This document shows positions 1 to 8,744 of a stretch of DNA of 64,000 bases, piece by piece; within the stretch, counting starts at the first letter, position 1; each line of letters opens with the position of its first letter. Origin of the DNA: Manganitrophus sp963718695 (GTDB taxonomy: Bacteria; Nitrospirota; Nitrospiria; SBBL01; Manganitrophaceae); NCBI GenBank assembly GCA_963718695.1, contig OY970371.1, positions 2,418,001-2,482,000 of the forward strand, read 5' to 3'. Below the pieces are notes generated by a model. It saw only the letters and a program-made list of their open reading frames with translations, ran no database searches and was not told the DNA's origin. The position numbers and the translations under genes were made by a program.

Positions 1-643
1 GGACCTTCTCGAACTGAAGAACAAGGTGATCGGGAAAGCGCTCTGCCTTCTCTACGCGGCCGTCGAGATAAGAGAAAATCGTCCGATCGTAATCGGAGGT
101 GGCAAAGAAAACCTTTTTCGCAAGGTCGTATCGCTTCGCCTCGGAGACCGCTCCGCCGGAGCGCTTCATTTCATCCAGAACCGCCGCGTAGTCGTTCGGG
201 TCGATGATCACGGCGACATCACGGTAGTTCTTCGCGGCGGAGCGGAGCATCGTCGGCCCGCCGATATCGATGTTCTCGATCGCCTCTTCCAGCGTGACGT
301 TTGGCTTGGAAATGGTGGCTTTGAAGGGATAGAGGTTTACCGCGACCAAGTCGATCGGCTCGATCCCCTGCGCCTTCATCTGCTCCAGGTGTTTTGGATC
401 ATCCCGCCTCCCGAGAATCCCGCCGTGAATCTTCGGGTGCAGGGTCTTCACGCGGCCATCCAGCATTTCGGGAAAGCCGGTGTGCTCGGAGACCTCTTTG
501 ATGTTGATCCCCTTCTCCTTGAGGAGTTTGTAGGTTCCCCCGGTCGAAAGGATCTCCACCCCGAGCGACTGAAGCCCTTGGGCAAATTCGACGATTCCGT
601 TTTTATCGTAAACGCTTAGGATGGCTCTTCTAATTTTTCCCAT
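1..643 (-). CDS. purH: Bifunctional AICAR transformylase/IMP cyclohydrolase PurH, N-terminal part (runs off the window)
   Basis: PurH catalyses the last two steps of de novo IMP synthesis. The reverse complement reads from an ATG at 643 (MGKIRRAILSVYDKNGIVEF) into about 214 codons before the window edge. This is the MGS-like inosicase half, with the family motifs STGGTYKLL, HPKIHGGILGRR and NIDIGGPTMLR. The C-terminal transformylase domain lies outside the window, so the gene is cut by the edge and is not a pseudogene. It follows the kinase-like gene by only 14 bp and is probably its cotranscribed downstream neighbour. Identification is from motif recognition. Confidence 0.93.
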   Translation of the reverse strand, partial: MGKIRRAILSVYDKNGIVEFAQGLQSLGVEILSTGGTYKLLKEKGINIKEVSEHTGFPEMLDGRVKTLHPKIHGGILGRRDDPKHLEQMKAQGIEPIDLVAVNLYPFKATISKPNVTLEEAIENIDIGGPTMLRSAAKNYRDVAVIIDPNDYAAVLDEMKRSGGAVSEAKRYDLAKKVFFATSDYDRTIFSYLDGRVEKAERFPDHLVLQFEKV

Positions 644-657
644 AAATACACCTCAGT

Positions 658-1410
658 CTACGGATTGTTTTTTTTCTTTTGGGTTGAAGATGATTTCCCG
701 ATGTGAGTGGAAGCATTTCGCACTGGTTTTTTATCTGCATCTTCCCCGCGGCTTGCGACGGTAGACGCCATTCTCCTGAAGCCAAATATCTTCTGTAGAA
801 GAGGCCGCCCCCAGTGCTTGATGAAGAGTGCTTGCTTTTGGAGAAAAACGCCTTTCTCCAAGGCAAGCTCTTCCTCCCTCGTCAATAGATGCGGCGCACG
901 GCTCCGCTTCAGCTTTGCAATCCCTAAAAGATCATCTTGATAAAAGAGCCGATAGAGCCCATTTTTCAGAACATTCAGCCGGCCCCCTTTTTGGAAGGCG
1001 GTCGCGAAGTCGATTAGGTACGGCTCCCCATCATCTCCGACAATTACATTCTTAATATTCCGAAGGTCACAGAGGACGACCCCACGCCCATGAACAGCAT
1101 CGACGAGATCTCTAAGATTTGCAAAAAAAAGAGGGGTCAGCTCTCCCGACTTTAGCTCGGCGGCGTTTCGACCGGAGATATACGAGACGGCAATTGCATA
1201 ACGATCAATCAGCCCGATGTAGCCCGGGATCCCGCGAAGCCCCTCGAGCTTGCGATAGATAAGGCCTTCTCGCCAGTTGGAGAACACACCGACAAAAAAG
1301 CGGAAGACGAATGACTTCCCCGCATAATCCTTCACCACGATGTATCGGTCGTCTTTCTTCAGAACAAAGATATCGGGTTTCCAGCGATAACCCTCCCGGA
1401 TCGTCCTCAC
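658..1410 (-). CDS. Small protein-kinase-fold protein (LPS-kinase/RIO-like)
   Basis: This 250-residue protein has a reduced kinase fold. A catalytic-loop-like CDLRNIKN follows HGRG at about residues 108-121, and LIDFATA (about 132-138) takes the DFG position, with Ala in place of Gly. The N-terminal lobe is short and I see no clear glycine-rich loop. Similar small kinases in Gram-negative bacteria act on lipopolysaccharide or are uncharacterised, so the substrate is unknown. The C-terminal 40 residues are basic and Ser/Thr/Lys-rich. The only upstream start is a GTG at 1410 with no clear ribosome-binding site, so the start is uncertain. It lies between an ICMT-like gene (47 bp away) and purH. 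Confidence 0.7.
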   Translation of the reverse strand: MRTIREGYRWKPDIFVLKKDDRYIVVKDYAGKSFVFRFFVGVFSNWREGLIYRKLEGLRGIPGYIGLIDRYAIAVSYISGRNAAELKSGELTPLFFANLRDLVDAVHGRGVVLCDLRNIKNVIVGDDGEPYLIDFATAFQKGGRLNVLKNGLYRLFYQDDLLGIAKLKRSRAPHLLTREEELALEKGVFLQKQALFIKHWGRPLLQKIFGFRRMASTVASRGEDADKKPVRNASTHIGKSSSTQKKKNNP

Positions 1411-1457
1411 TACGTATTGTTTAAATGAAGGGCGCTGTAGATCGATCGGAAGTCCCT

Positions 1458-2000
1458 CTAGAAAAAGAACCGCATCGACAAGATCAGAACACCCAATGCG
1501 GTCAGTACTGCGGTCTCATGCTCGCTGTTCGAAACAACGCGGGACCACTCCCAAGCATGCTGGCCGCGTTTTTCGTAAGGGCTCAAGCGCGGAACGTAAT
1601 CAGGAACGCTCCGGTCATAGTCATCCCAGGCAGAACCGAAGATCTCGCGGAGTCGGTCCGACTCGGCCTTTTTTTTGAACGGGACGTAATAAGAAAAAAA
1701 AGTGAGCAGGCCCACCCCCAGGATAATCCATTGGCTGGCCAAAAGGCAAAACCCGATCATGATCAGAAAAGTGCCGAGGTAAAGGGGGTTTTTGACGTAG
1801 GAATAAGGTCCCGTGGTCGTGACCTCTCGGTTCTTGCTGAGGTGCCCTGCCGCCCAAAGGCGCAACGCTTCTCCCGCAAAAATAATGGGGACCCCTACCA
1901 GGAAAAAGATTGGTTTGGGCTGTGCGAAATAAATCAATGCCGCCATCAGAATGTAGACGGGCACTGTCTTAATGGTGATCTTGCTCTGTAAGTTCTTCAT
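1458..2000 (-). CDS. ICMT/PEMT-like membrane methyltransferase family protein
   Basis: This 180-residue integral membrane protein has four or five hydrophobic segments and the family signature GPYSYVKNPLYLGTF (about residues 65-80) with a polar RLREIFGSAWDDYDRSVP segment after it. The isoprenylcysteine carboxyl methyltransferase / phospholipid methyltransferase superfamily binds S-adenosylmethionine with this C-terminal part; bacterial members seldom have a known substrate. I chose the ATG at 2000 (MKNLQSK). A longer reading from a TTG at 2063 would put the start codon inside the -35 box of the promoter seen there. It probably heads the operon with the kinase-like gene and purH. Confidence 0.75.
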   Translation of the reverse strand: MKNLQSKITIKTVPVYILMAALIYFAQPKPIFFLVGVPIIFAGEALRLWAAGHLSKNREVTTTGPYSYVKNPLYLGTFLIMIGFCLLASQWIILGVGLLTFFSYYVPFKKKAESDRLREIFGSAWDDYDRSVPDYVPRLSPYEKRGQHAWEWSRVVSNSEHETAVLTALGVLILSMRFFF

Positions 2001-2035
2001 ATTTTTCAACCCATGAGATGGAAAGGGAAAAAGCG

Positions 2036-2063
2036 AGTATAACAGATGAGGTATAAAATTCAA
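2036..2063 (-). promoter_or_regulatory. Sigma-70-type promoter of the ICMT-kinase-purH operon
   Basis: On the minus strand TTGAAT (2063-2058) and TATACT (2041-2036) are separated by 16 bp. The predicted transcription start is roughly 30 bp upstream of the ATG at 2000. The match is good at -10 and moderate at -35. It lies just downstream of the terminator at 2086-2151, as expected for a new transcription unit. Confidence 0.6.
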
Positions 2064-2085
2064 GCGTAAGATGAAGGAAAACTAG

Positions 2086-2151
2086 AAGAAAAATAACGGG
2101 GGACCGGCTGCACGTGCGATTCTCTCTACACGGTCAGGGTCCCCCGTTATT
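2086..2151 (-). terminator. Rho-independent terminator after the Big_1 lipoprotein gene
   Basis: A perfect 14-bp inverted repeat pairs 2092-2105 (AATAACGGGGGACC) with 2138-2151. In the minus-strand reading the stem is followed directly by TTTTTCTTC. The 32-base loop contains a second small palindrome, GCACGTGC, and an alternative GACCG/CGGTC pairing. It stands 60 bp past the stop codon at 2211 and ends the two-lipoprotein unit. Confidence 0.8.
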
Positions 2152-2210
2152 ATCACACCTACTAATCGGCAAGGCCTATCGGATAATACTTAAAGTTCGT
2201 CATAGTAGAA

Positions 2211-3986
2211 TTAATCCACGAACCCAGATGTAGGAAGGACGCATCCTACCACTTGTGGAGTATTGGACGTCACGGTTACAGTAATAGTAAATGCCTCAGG
2301 TGCATCTGTATCACCGCCTTCAGCATCGGAAATACTAAACGAAATGACTGTTGGCCCCGAAGGAATCCCATCAGGAATGGTATAACTGGTCTGTCCACCT
2401 AACGTTCCCGCTCCAGTCAAAGCAACGCCGATGGTGGCTCCAGAAATCAATTGGTTCGTATTCAAATCACCAACCATAAACGTATACGTAACTGTATCAC
2501 CATCTGGGACAGTTGTGTTTCCGGCCAACTCACAGAAAGCTGCATTTCCCGTAAAAGCGAGCTGCCTAGATGTCCAGATCGTTTTCACTGTCTGGCAACC
2601 TGCCCCGGCGCAACCCGGCCCATCCCATACACCGTTGGGTCCATCGTAACTTCCATTTCCATTCGCATCGATAAACTCTTCGAAGGGCTCTGTGCTGGCT
2701 GCAACAACACCACTACAATTCCGAGTGGTTCCACTATTCCGGCAGCCGTCATCGTTCTTATCGATAAACGGTTCCCCAAGGTCGGTAAAGGATTCACCCG
2801 TATCGTAACGACCATTGGCATTGGCATCACTGAAGGATTCTTCCCCCTGGACTGTCGCCACAACTGTCACATAGCCATCCGAGGGATTCACAGACCCATC
2901 CGTCGGAATCGTCAGGGCGTAGGTCGCATTCAGACTATTAATCATCGTTGTTTCCGCAGCGGAAATAGCAACTTCTGCCGGGTCGGGTGCCTGGGTCCGG
3001 AAGGTGACAAAGGCAATTCCCGTTGTGTCCGTTAGGTCGCTCCGATCAATTGCACCTGCCTCCGTGTAGAATGAAACGGAGGTTCCCGTCAATACGTTGA
3101 AATTCCCAAAACGGTCTGCAATGAAACCGGTGATCTGGGCCTGACTATTTGAAACGGCCAGCCCAGGAAGATTAAATTTCGTGGTCGCCAGATTAAAATG
3201 GGTCGCTGAAGGAATACCACCGCCGATCGAAATGGGACTGGAACTGCTCGAAAGCGCCTGTCCCCCCGATGTTGTCACCGTTGCAACAATTGTCACGGGT
3301 CCTGGAACGGAACCACTCTGCAACGTTGTCCTCGCTTGACCACCAGTCGTCGAAGCGGTAGTCGGGGCGATTGTCTCGCCACCGTTGGGGCCTGTAAGGC
3401 TGAGGGTTACCGTCGTGCCATCTGCGACCGCCTGCCCGTTTTCATCTTTGACGGTGAAGGTGATGAGAGAACTCTCTGTCTGCCCCGATCCCTTCACTCC
3501 GACCACCGTCGGGCTCGCCGAGGTGAATTCAACGCTTCCGACGTTTGCCCCTTGAACAGTAATATTCGCCGAGGCGGAGATCACACCCGAGGTAACGGTA
3601 ATGCCGACTGTCCCGGCGGTGTTGCTCGCCGTGAAAGTCGCATTCGCGACCCCTGAAACAGTGGTCGCCGTCGGAGTGATAGAGCCGAGAGCACTGCTAC
3701 TGACTATAAAGGTGACAGTCGTTCCATCCGCCACAACGGCCCCCGCGGCGTCTCTTACCGCAGCGGAAACGGTTGCGGTCCCTAGCGCGCTCAGTCCGCT
3801 TGAGGGAGTAATGGATACAACCATCGATGCGGGGGGATTCACGACCGTGCCTCCTCCACCAGATCCAGAATTGTTCGTCACCGAAGCTGGTTCGTCGTCG
3901 GTGATAGAAGAATCGGAACACCCTCCCCCACCCAGATAAGAAAAAAGAAGAAGGGAAGCGAAGAGGAAATAAAATGGTTTTCTCAT
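2211..3986 (-). CDS. Large secreted/lipoprotein with bacterial Ig-like (Big_1) domains and EF-hand-like loops
   Basis: The 591-residue protein starts at ATG 3986, preceded by AGAGGG; a longer reading to 4103 overlaps the gene upstream and lacks support. The N-terminus is hydrophobic and ends LGGGGC with Cys at residue 23, a poor lipobox, so it may be a lipoprotein or simply secreted. Two Ig-like repeats of the invasin Big_1 type follow (about residues 50-145 and 150-250, each with the ADGTTVT motif), then less regular beta-rich segments. Around residues 390-450 there are repeated Asp/Asn loops (DANANGRYDTGE, DKNDDG, DANGNGSYDG) of the dockerin/EF-hand calcium-binding type. It is 11 bp after a smaller lipoprotein gene and is followed by a terminator. 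A surface or adhesive role is inference. Confidence 0.75.
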   Translation of the reverse strand: MRKPFYFLFASLLLFSYLGGGGCSDSSITDDEPASVTNNSGSGGGGTVVNPPASMVVSITPSSGLSALGTATVSAAVRDAAGAVVADGTTVTFIVSSSALGSITPTATTVSGVANATFTASNTAGTVGITVTSGVISASANITVQGANVGSVEFTSASPTVVGVKGSGQTESSLITFTVKDENGQAVADGTTVTLSLTGPNGGETIAPTTASTTGGQARTTLQSGSVPGPVTIVATVTTSGGQALSSSSSPISIGGGIPSATHFNLATTKFNLPGLAVSNSQAQITGFIADRFGNFNVLTGTSVSFYTEAGAIDRSDLTDTTGIAFVTFRTQAPDPAEVAISAAETTMINSLNATYALTIPTDGSVNPSDGYVTVVATVQGEESFSDANANGRYDTGESFTDLGEPFIDKNDDGCRNSGTTRNCSGVVAASTEPFEEFIDANGNGSYDGPNGVWDGPGCAGAGCQTVKTIWTSRQLAFTGNAAFCELAGNTTVPDGDTVTYTFMVGDLNTNQLISGATIGVALTGAGTLGGQTSYTIPDGIPSGPTVISFSISDAEGGDTDAPEAFTITVTVTSNTPQVVGCVLPTSGFVD

Positions 3987-3997
3987 GGGGCCCTCTA

Positions 3998-4474
3998 TTA
4001 TGATGAACACTGCGCAATCGTAAACGTTCCGGTCCAGAGATGGCTTGCAGCGCCGATACTTGCACTCACGGTTCCGGTTACAGTTATAGACTCTTCCGCA
4101 CAATCTGGGAGTATGATAAGAAAGGAGGCCCTGGCCAAACCGCGATCATCCGTTCCAGTTTTGAAGTAACTCGGATTATTTGAATCTAATGGATTTCCAT
4201 CCAGGTCAGTCAAAATTCCTCCCCCGCCTGCTAAGAGTTCGATCTCTACCCCAGGCAATGCAGTCGCTCCTTCCTTATCTCTAACTTGAAAGTCAATTGC
4301 TTGGACAATGTGCGTCCCACCGCCGGGAGGACTTACCGTAAATTGGCTGTCTTCAGGCCCGGTCACTGTGGCGTCGAATGGAGCACGAGAGGTGTCCCCA
4401 CATCCCGATACAAACAGAAATAAGGAAAGTAAAAGAACTGAAGCCGCTTGTCTTCTCATTTGAATAGACCTCAT
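3998..4474 (-). CDS. Small lipoprotein of unknown function with Ig-like character
   Basis: This 158-residue protein starts at ATG 4474 with AAGGAA seven bases upstream. It has a type II signal peptide with a clean lipobox, FVSGC (Cys25). The rest is beta-rich and polar, with PPGGGTHIV and VRDKEGATALPGVEIELLAGG, which resembles the Ig-like repeats of the larger protein encoded 11 bp downstream. The two probably form one transcription unit and may act together in the envelope. No enzymatic motif is visible. Confidence 0.7.
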   Translation of the reverse strand: MRSIQMRRQAASVLLLSLFLFVSGCGDTSRAPFDATVTGPEDSQFTVSPPGGGTHIVQAIDFQVRDKEGATALPGVEIELLAGGGGILTDLDGNPLDSNNPSYFKTGTDDRGLARASFLIILPDCAEESITVTGTVSASIGAASHLWTGTFTIAQCSS

Positions 4475-4549
4475 TGTTGATTCCTTATCTAAATTCCAGC
4501 AGACGCTCAACTTGCCTCTTTTAAGAAAGGAAAAGGCATCAGAGACGAC

Positions 4550-5629
4550 CTATGCACTCAAAAACGCCTTCAAAATCTTCCGTTCGATCGGAACAATCCG
4601 AACAGATCCGATCTTATCAGGCAAGACAAAGAAGATCTCTCCACCGACCACCTTTTTGTCTCTTTCCATGACCTCAAGTATACTGCCCGGGTCTAAATCC
4701 GGCAACTCGGTCGGAAGGTGAAACGCCCTCAAAAGCGAAATTTGTCGTTGAACCGACCGCAAATCGGTCATGCCGAGCAGGTAGGAGAGCTTTGCAGCCG
4801 AAGCCATCCCGATCGCGACCGCTTCGCCGTGCTTGTATTTTCGATAACCAGTCAGCGTCTCGACGGCATGCCCCAGCGTATGGCCGTAATTCAAGATCTT
4901 CCTCAACCCCGATTCCCGTTCGTCGGCAGACACGACCTTTGCTTTTAAGACCGCCGATTTTTTAATGCAATGAAAAAGTGCTTTAGAATCCATCGCCAGA
5001 ATCGCCTCGGCATTTTCCTCAAGGTATTTGAAAAATGCGGCATCCATGATGACCCCGTACTTGACGACCTCCGCCAATCCGGCAATGAACTCCCGTCGGG
5101 GCAAGGTGGCAAGCACATCGGGATCGACGCAAACTAATTTCGGCTGATGAAAAGCGCCGATCAAATTCTTTCCGCGAGGGTGATCGACTCCCGTCTTTCC
5201 TCCGATGCTCGCATCAACCTGCGCCACGACGGTGGTCGGAACCTGAACGAAGGAAATACCTCGAAGAAACGTCGCCGCTGCAAAACCGGCCATGTCCCCG
5301 ATGACCCCTCCGCCCAAAGCCACCAGCGTCGATCCCCGCTCAAATCGATGAAGAATCAGCTGGTCATAAATCCGTTCGACCTCTGAAAGATTCTTATAGC
5401 GCTCCCCATCCCGAATTCGGATCATCTTTGGAACGAAGCGAGAGGCCTGGAGACCCTTTCGGATCCCGGCGCCGTAGAGGCGATCTATTGCCGGATTTGT
5501 CACCACCGCCACCTTATCCCCCGATGAAAGGGCTCGAAGATAGGAACCCAATCGATTACGGAGCCCGTTTCCAATGACGACATCATAACTGTTTGCGCCC
5601 AAACTAAGACGAACTTTCTCGACCTTCAA
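4550..5629 (-). CDS. aroB: 3-dehydroquinate synthase AroB
   Basis: AroB converts DAHP to 3-dehydroquinate, the second step of the shikimate pathway, using NAD and a divalent metal. The 359-residue length is typical. Family motifs are ALGGGVIGDMAGFAAATFLRG (about residues 104-124), DHPRGKNLIGAFHQPK and the metal-ligand HTLGHAVE. The only upstream start in frame is TTG at 5629, overlapping the end of aroK by 26 bp, so translation is probably coupled. The order pilMNOPQ-aroK-aroB is also common in Proteobacteria. Confidence 0.96.
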   Translation of the reverse strand: MKVEKVRLSLGANSYDVVIGNGLRNRLGSYLRALSSGDKVAVVTNPAIDRLYGAGIRKGLQASRFVPKMIRIRDGERYKNLSEVERIYDQLILHRFERGSTLVALGGGVIGDMAGFAAATFLRGISFVQVPTTVVAQVDASIGGKTGVDHPRGKNLIGAFHQPKLVCVDPDVLATLPRREFIAGLAEVVKYGVIMDAAFFKYLEENAEAILAMDSKALFHCIKKSAVLKAKVVSADERESGLRKILNYGHTLGHAVETLTGYRKYKHGEAVAIGMASAAKLSYLLGMTDLRSVQRQISLLRAFHLPTELPDLDPGSILEVMERDKKVVGGEIFFVLPDKIGSVRIVPIERKILKAFLSA

Positions 5630-6134
5630 TCTCTAATACCCTTTCTTTAATCTGTTGAACAACATCATCCAATTTCATGTTGGAGGTATCCAAACTAATG
5701 TCGGCTCTCTGATAAAACGGCTCCCGTTCCGCCAGAAGCCGTTTGATCTCCGACAGAGGATCGGCCTTCTGTAAGAGAGGCCGCTGGCCTGCCCGCTTTT
5801 GGATCCTTTTGAAGATGACCTCCGGGCGGCATCTCAGGAGGACAAGAATACCGTTCTTCCCGAGCAGATCGAGATTTTTTGAATTTAAGACAATCCCACC
5901 TCCGGTTGAGATCACACAGCCGGTCCGGTCCGCCAGGCCGAGCACCACCTCCGATTCCAGACGCCTGAATGTTTCCTCTCCCTGCTCCGAAAAGATTTCA
6001 GCGATCCGTTTATGCGTCTTCTCCTCAATGACTTGATCCGTATCGATAAACTGATACTGGAATGTCGTCGCCAATCGCCTCCCTACCACACTTTTCCCTG
6101 TTCCCATAAACCCGAGCAACACGATATTCTTCAT
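5604..6134 (-). CDS. aroK: Shikimate kinase AroK
   Basis: AroK phosphorylates shikimate at the 3-hydroxyl using ATP. The 176-residue protein has the Walker A motif GFMGTGKS near the N-terminus, the DTDQ motif and STGGGIVL, all typical of the family. I chose the ATG at 6134 (MKNIVLLGF), which matches the usual AroK start; in-frame codons further upstream (6161, 6152) are possible. A strong hairpin at 6163-6194 lies just before the gene. Its 3' end overlaps aroB. Confidence 0.95.
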   Translation of the reverse strand: MKNIVLLGFMGTGKSVVGRRLATTFQYQFIDTDQVIEEKTHKRIAEIFSEQGEETFRRLESEVVLGLADRTGCVISTGGGIVLNSKNLDLLGKNGILVLLRCRPEVIFKRIQKRAGQRPLLQKADPLSEIKRLLAEREPFYQRADISLDTSNMKLDDVVQQIKERVLEIEGRESSS

Positions 6135-6162
6135 CCCACACAACTTACCCATCCAGATCATT

Positions 6163-6194
6163 GAAGCTTCCCGCCGGAAACGGCGGGGAGCTTC
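6163..6194 (-). promoter_or_regulatory. Stem-loop between pilQ and aroK
   Basis: A 14-bp inverted repeat (GAAGCTTCCCGCCG, 6163-6176, with 6181-6194) has a four-base loop and a single mismatch. It ends about 30 bp before the aroK ATG. There is no T-tract on either side, so it is not an ordinary intrinsic terminator. It could protect the 3' end of the pil mRNA or lower aroK expression; both are guesses. Confidence 0.5.
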
Positions 6195-6314
6195 GACCCG
6201 AAATTAAAGAGCTTATTATATCCGAGCGACAATCCTTCACCCAAAAGGCGGAAAGATGTAAACACAAACGGATGCGTATAACAGCTGCTTACATCGTGAG
6301 CATTCAAATCAAGG

Positions 6315-8744
6315 TTACTTCATAATCTTCGGAGTCAGAAAGACCAAGAGTTCAGAAGTGTCCTCACGTTGGGTCGATGTCTTGAAAAGCCATCCTAAAA
6401 ACGGAATATCCATCAAATAAGGAATACCGCTGATCGATTCGGTCTTCGTGGTCTCATAGATGCCGCCGATGACCGTCGTTTCCCCGTCTTTGACCAGGAC
6501 ATTCGTGGTCGCCTCTTTCTTAAGAATACTCGGGCCGGAAGCCCCGAGACGGGTCTCGCCCGGAGCGTTCTTACTGATCTTGATCTTCATGATAATCCCG
6601 CCGTCTGAAGAAATATGGGGGGTCACCAGAAGAGTAAGGTTGGCATCAACGAAAGTTGTTTGCGTTCCAGCCTGAGAAGTGGTCGAAAAGGGGATCGACT
6701 CGCCCTGCTCGATTTTCGCTTCTTGGTTGTTTAGGACCGACACTTTCGGCGTCGACACAACCCGGGTCAATCCCTGGGCTTCTCCAGCGGAGAGCCGAAG
6801 ATCGAGATTGATCGGGTTGTCGGTAAACCGGCCGAAGGAAAATCCAAGACCTCCAAAGTTCTGGGCGGCCGGAAGATTGACCGCGAAGGATGGATCCGGG
6901 GTGCCGAAGGCGGCGGTCGGTCCGCCCCCTCCTCCGTTTAACCCGAGAATATTGCCGCTGCTGACCGTTTGGGCGGTGGCCCCCCACTGAATTCCCAAAC
7001 TCCTGTTAAAGGTAGGCGACACCTGTACAATGCGGGCCTCGATAACGACCTGAGGTGTCTGTGTATCGATCGTCTGGACAAGCCGCGAAACCTCATCAAG
7101 ATTTTTCTCGATATCTTTGACGATCAGCGTGTTCGTTCGCGAATCGATGGTGATGTCTCCTCGTGAAGAGAGCAGCTTTTTTACCGACTCGGTGAGTTCC
7201 GCTGCCTTTCCGTAATTCACATGGATAATCCGCGTCAGAAGGTCCTCCGCCTTGATCTTCGTCTCCTTGGCATGGGCCTCTTCGTCTTGTTGTCGTGCAA
7301 TATTGGTCAAGGTGGCAACCCGAATAATATTTCCGTCACGGATTTGCCCGAAATTATTCATTTTTAGAATGATATCGAGGGCCTGGTCCCAGGGAACATT
7401 GATTAACTTCAATGTTACTTTCCCTTTGACATCTTCCCCAAGAACGATGTTGAGGTTGCTGACATCTGCGATCAGACGAATGACGTTGGCAATATCGGCA
7501 TCCTGAAAATCAAGAGAGATTCTCCGACCCACATATTTGGGAGGGGACACTAATTGTGTCTGCGTTTTTTTCTCATTCCCCTCAGCTGTCCCTCCATTTT
7601 CAAGGACAATATCCGCTCTATCGGCCACCCGCTCGGGAGGGACCTCCATTTTGGGGACCTCCGCCCGCTGAAGCTCCGGGGAGGGCTTTTCCTGCTTTTT
7701 ATCGATCTCTGCTACCGGCCCAGCAGCCACCTCGGTCCCCTCCGCCATCCCGACGGAAGGATCAACCAGAGCGGCCACATCCACCTCGGGAGCAACAACC
7801 TCAGGCACCGCAGCAACCGGAGGCACAATGGCTGTTTCTGGGGATTCAGAAGAGGTATTTTCTGCCGAAGAAGAAACCACTGCCTCCAACTTTTTAGGAG
7901 AAGAGGCCGCCACGGTGGCATCTTTCAAATGGACGAGCAATTGATTCCCATTCTGCTGCAGTGAATAGACAACGGGCGCACTCAGGTCGAGGACCAATCG
8001 CACCTTGTCCGAATGAACCCCGACCCGCGCTTGCTTGACGGCGTGATTTTTTACGGAAAGGGTCTTTGTTTTCGAGACCATCTTCACTTTGGGAAGGTCA
8101 ATGACCAGCCGCTTGGGATCGAGAAGAAAGATATTGGGCGAAAGCTGTCCATCTAAAGTGATGACCAATTGGAGGTCTTCCTTTCGATCGAAACGGATCG
8201 ACTTTACAGTTTTCGCCAAAGTAAGATCCTTTTCCTCCTTAATCGGCGGGGGGAGAATCGGCTTGGGCTCTTCCGTCAAAGCGAAGATCGGTTCCGCCGG
8301 TTTTTCTTCAACCGGCTCAGAAACCTTGGGCATCGGATTAACCACTTCGACGATGAGATTGGTTCCTTCCGTCCTCACATTGGTCTCGACCGTTTCATCA
8401 ACCTCGATTTCAAGACGCCCGACCTGATTCCCCTCTCCCGTCACGGGGAGAATCGAGCGGACCGCCCCCTGATTGACATCGATCTTTTCAGTGAATTTTC
8501 CGAGGCTGACCCCCGCCATATCGACGATCAGGCGATGAGGATCGGTTAAATGAAACGTCGTATAAATCATCGGTTGCTGGCCTTCCACCACCACCTGGGT
8601 CTTCTCAGCCCCTGGAACAACACGAATATCGACGATTTCTTTCGGAGATGAAGATTGTGTCATCACCTGAGAGGTCTTAGGAGAACAGGATTGAGTGAAT
8701 ATCAGGAATACAACCATAAAAATAAATCTGTTCCGCCCGATCAT
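6315..8744 (-). CDS. pilQ: Type IV pilus outer-membrane secretin PilQ
   Basis: PilQ forms the outer-membrane channel through which the type IV pilus passes. The 809-residue protein has a lipoprotein-like signal (TQSC, Cys20) and two AMIN domains (about residues 36-130 and 180-275) that would bind peptidoglycan. A long Pro/Glu/Ala linker (about 280-405) follows, then the secretin N0/STN segment (RRISLDFQDADIANVIRLIA), a secretin_N domain and the C-terminal secretin pore (about 640-809) ending LLVFLTPKIMK. Its start overlaps the pilP stop (ATGA). It is the last pil gene before aroK. Confidence 0.96.
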   Translation of the reverse strand: MIGRNRFIFMVVFLIFTQSCSPKTSQVMTQSSSPKEIVDIRVVPGAEKTQVVVEGQQPMIYTTFHLTDPHRLIVDMAGVSLGKFTEKIDVNQGAVRSILPVTGEGNQVGRLEIEVDETVETNVRTEGTNLIVEVVNPMPKVSEPVEEKPAEPIFALTEEPKPILPPPIKEEKDLTLAKTVKSIRFDRKEDLQLVITLDGQLSPNIFLLDPKRLVIDLPKVKMVSKTKTLSVKNHAVKQARVGVHSDKVRLVLDLSAPVVYSLQQNGNQLLVHLKDATVAASSPKKLEAVVSSSAENTSSESPETAIVPPVAAVPEVVAPEVDVAALVDPSVGMAEGTEVAAGPVAEIDKKQEKPSPELQRAEVPKMEVPPERVADRADIVLENGGTAEGNEKKTQTQLVSPPKYVGRRISLDFQDADIANVIRLIADVSNLNIVLGEDVKGKVTLKLINVPWDQALDIILKMNNFGQIRDGNIIRVATLTNIARQQDEEAHAKETKIKAEDLLTRIIHVNYGKAAELTESVKKLLSSRGDITIDSRTNTLIVKDIEKNLDEVSRLVQTIDTQTPQVVIEARIVQVSPTFNRSLGIQWGATAQTVSSGNILGLNGGGGGPTAAFGTPDPSFAVNLPAAQNFGGLGFSFGRFTDNPINLDLRLSAGEAQGLTRVVSTPKVSVLNNQEAKIEQGESIPFSTTSQAGTQTTFVDANLTLLVTPHISSDGGIIMKIKISKNAPGETRLGASGPSILKKEATTNVLVKDGETTVIGGIYETTKTESISGIPYLMDIPFLGWLFKTSTQREDTSELLVFLTPKIMK

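Noticed and set aside
2001..2063. Longer start for the ICMT-like protein at TTG 2063
   Set aside because: That TTG is part of the predicted -35 box; the N-terminal extension lacks similarity to the family.
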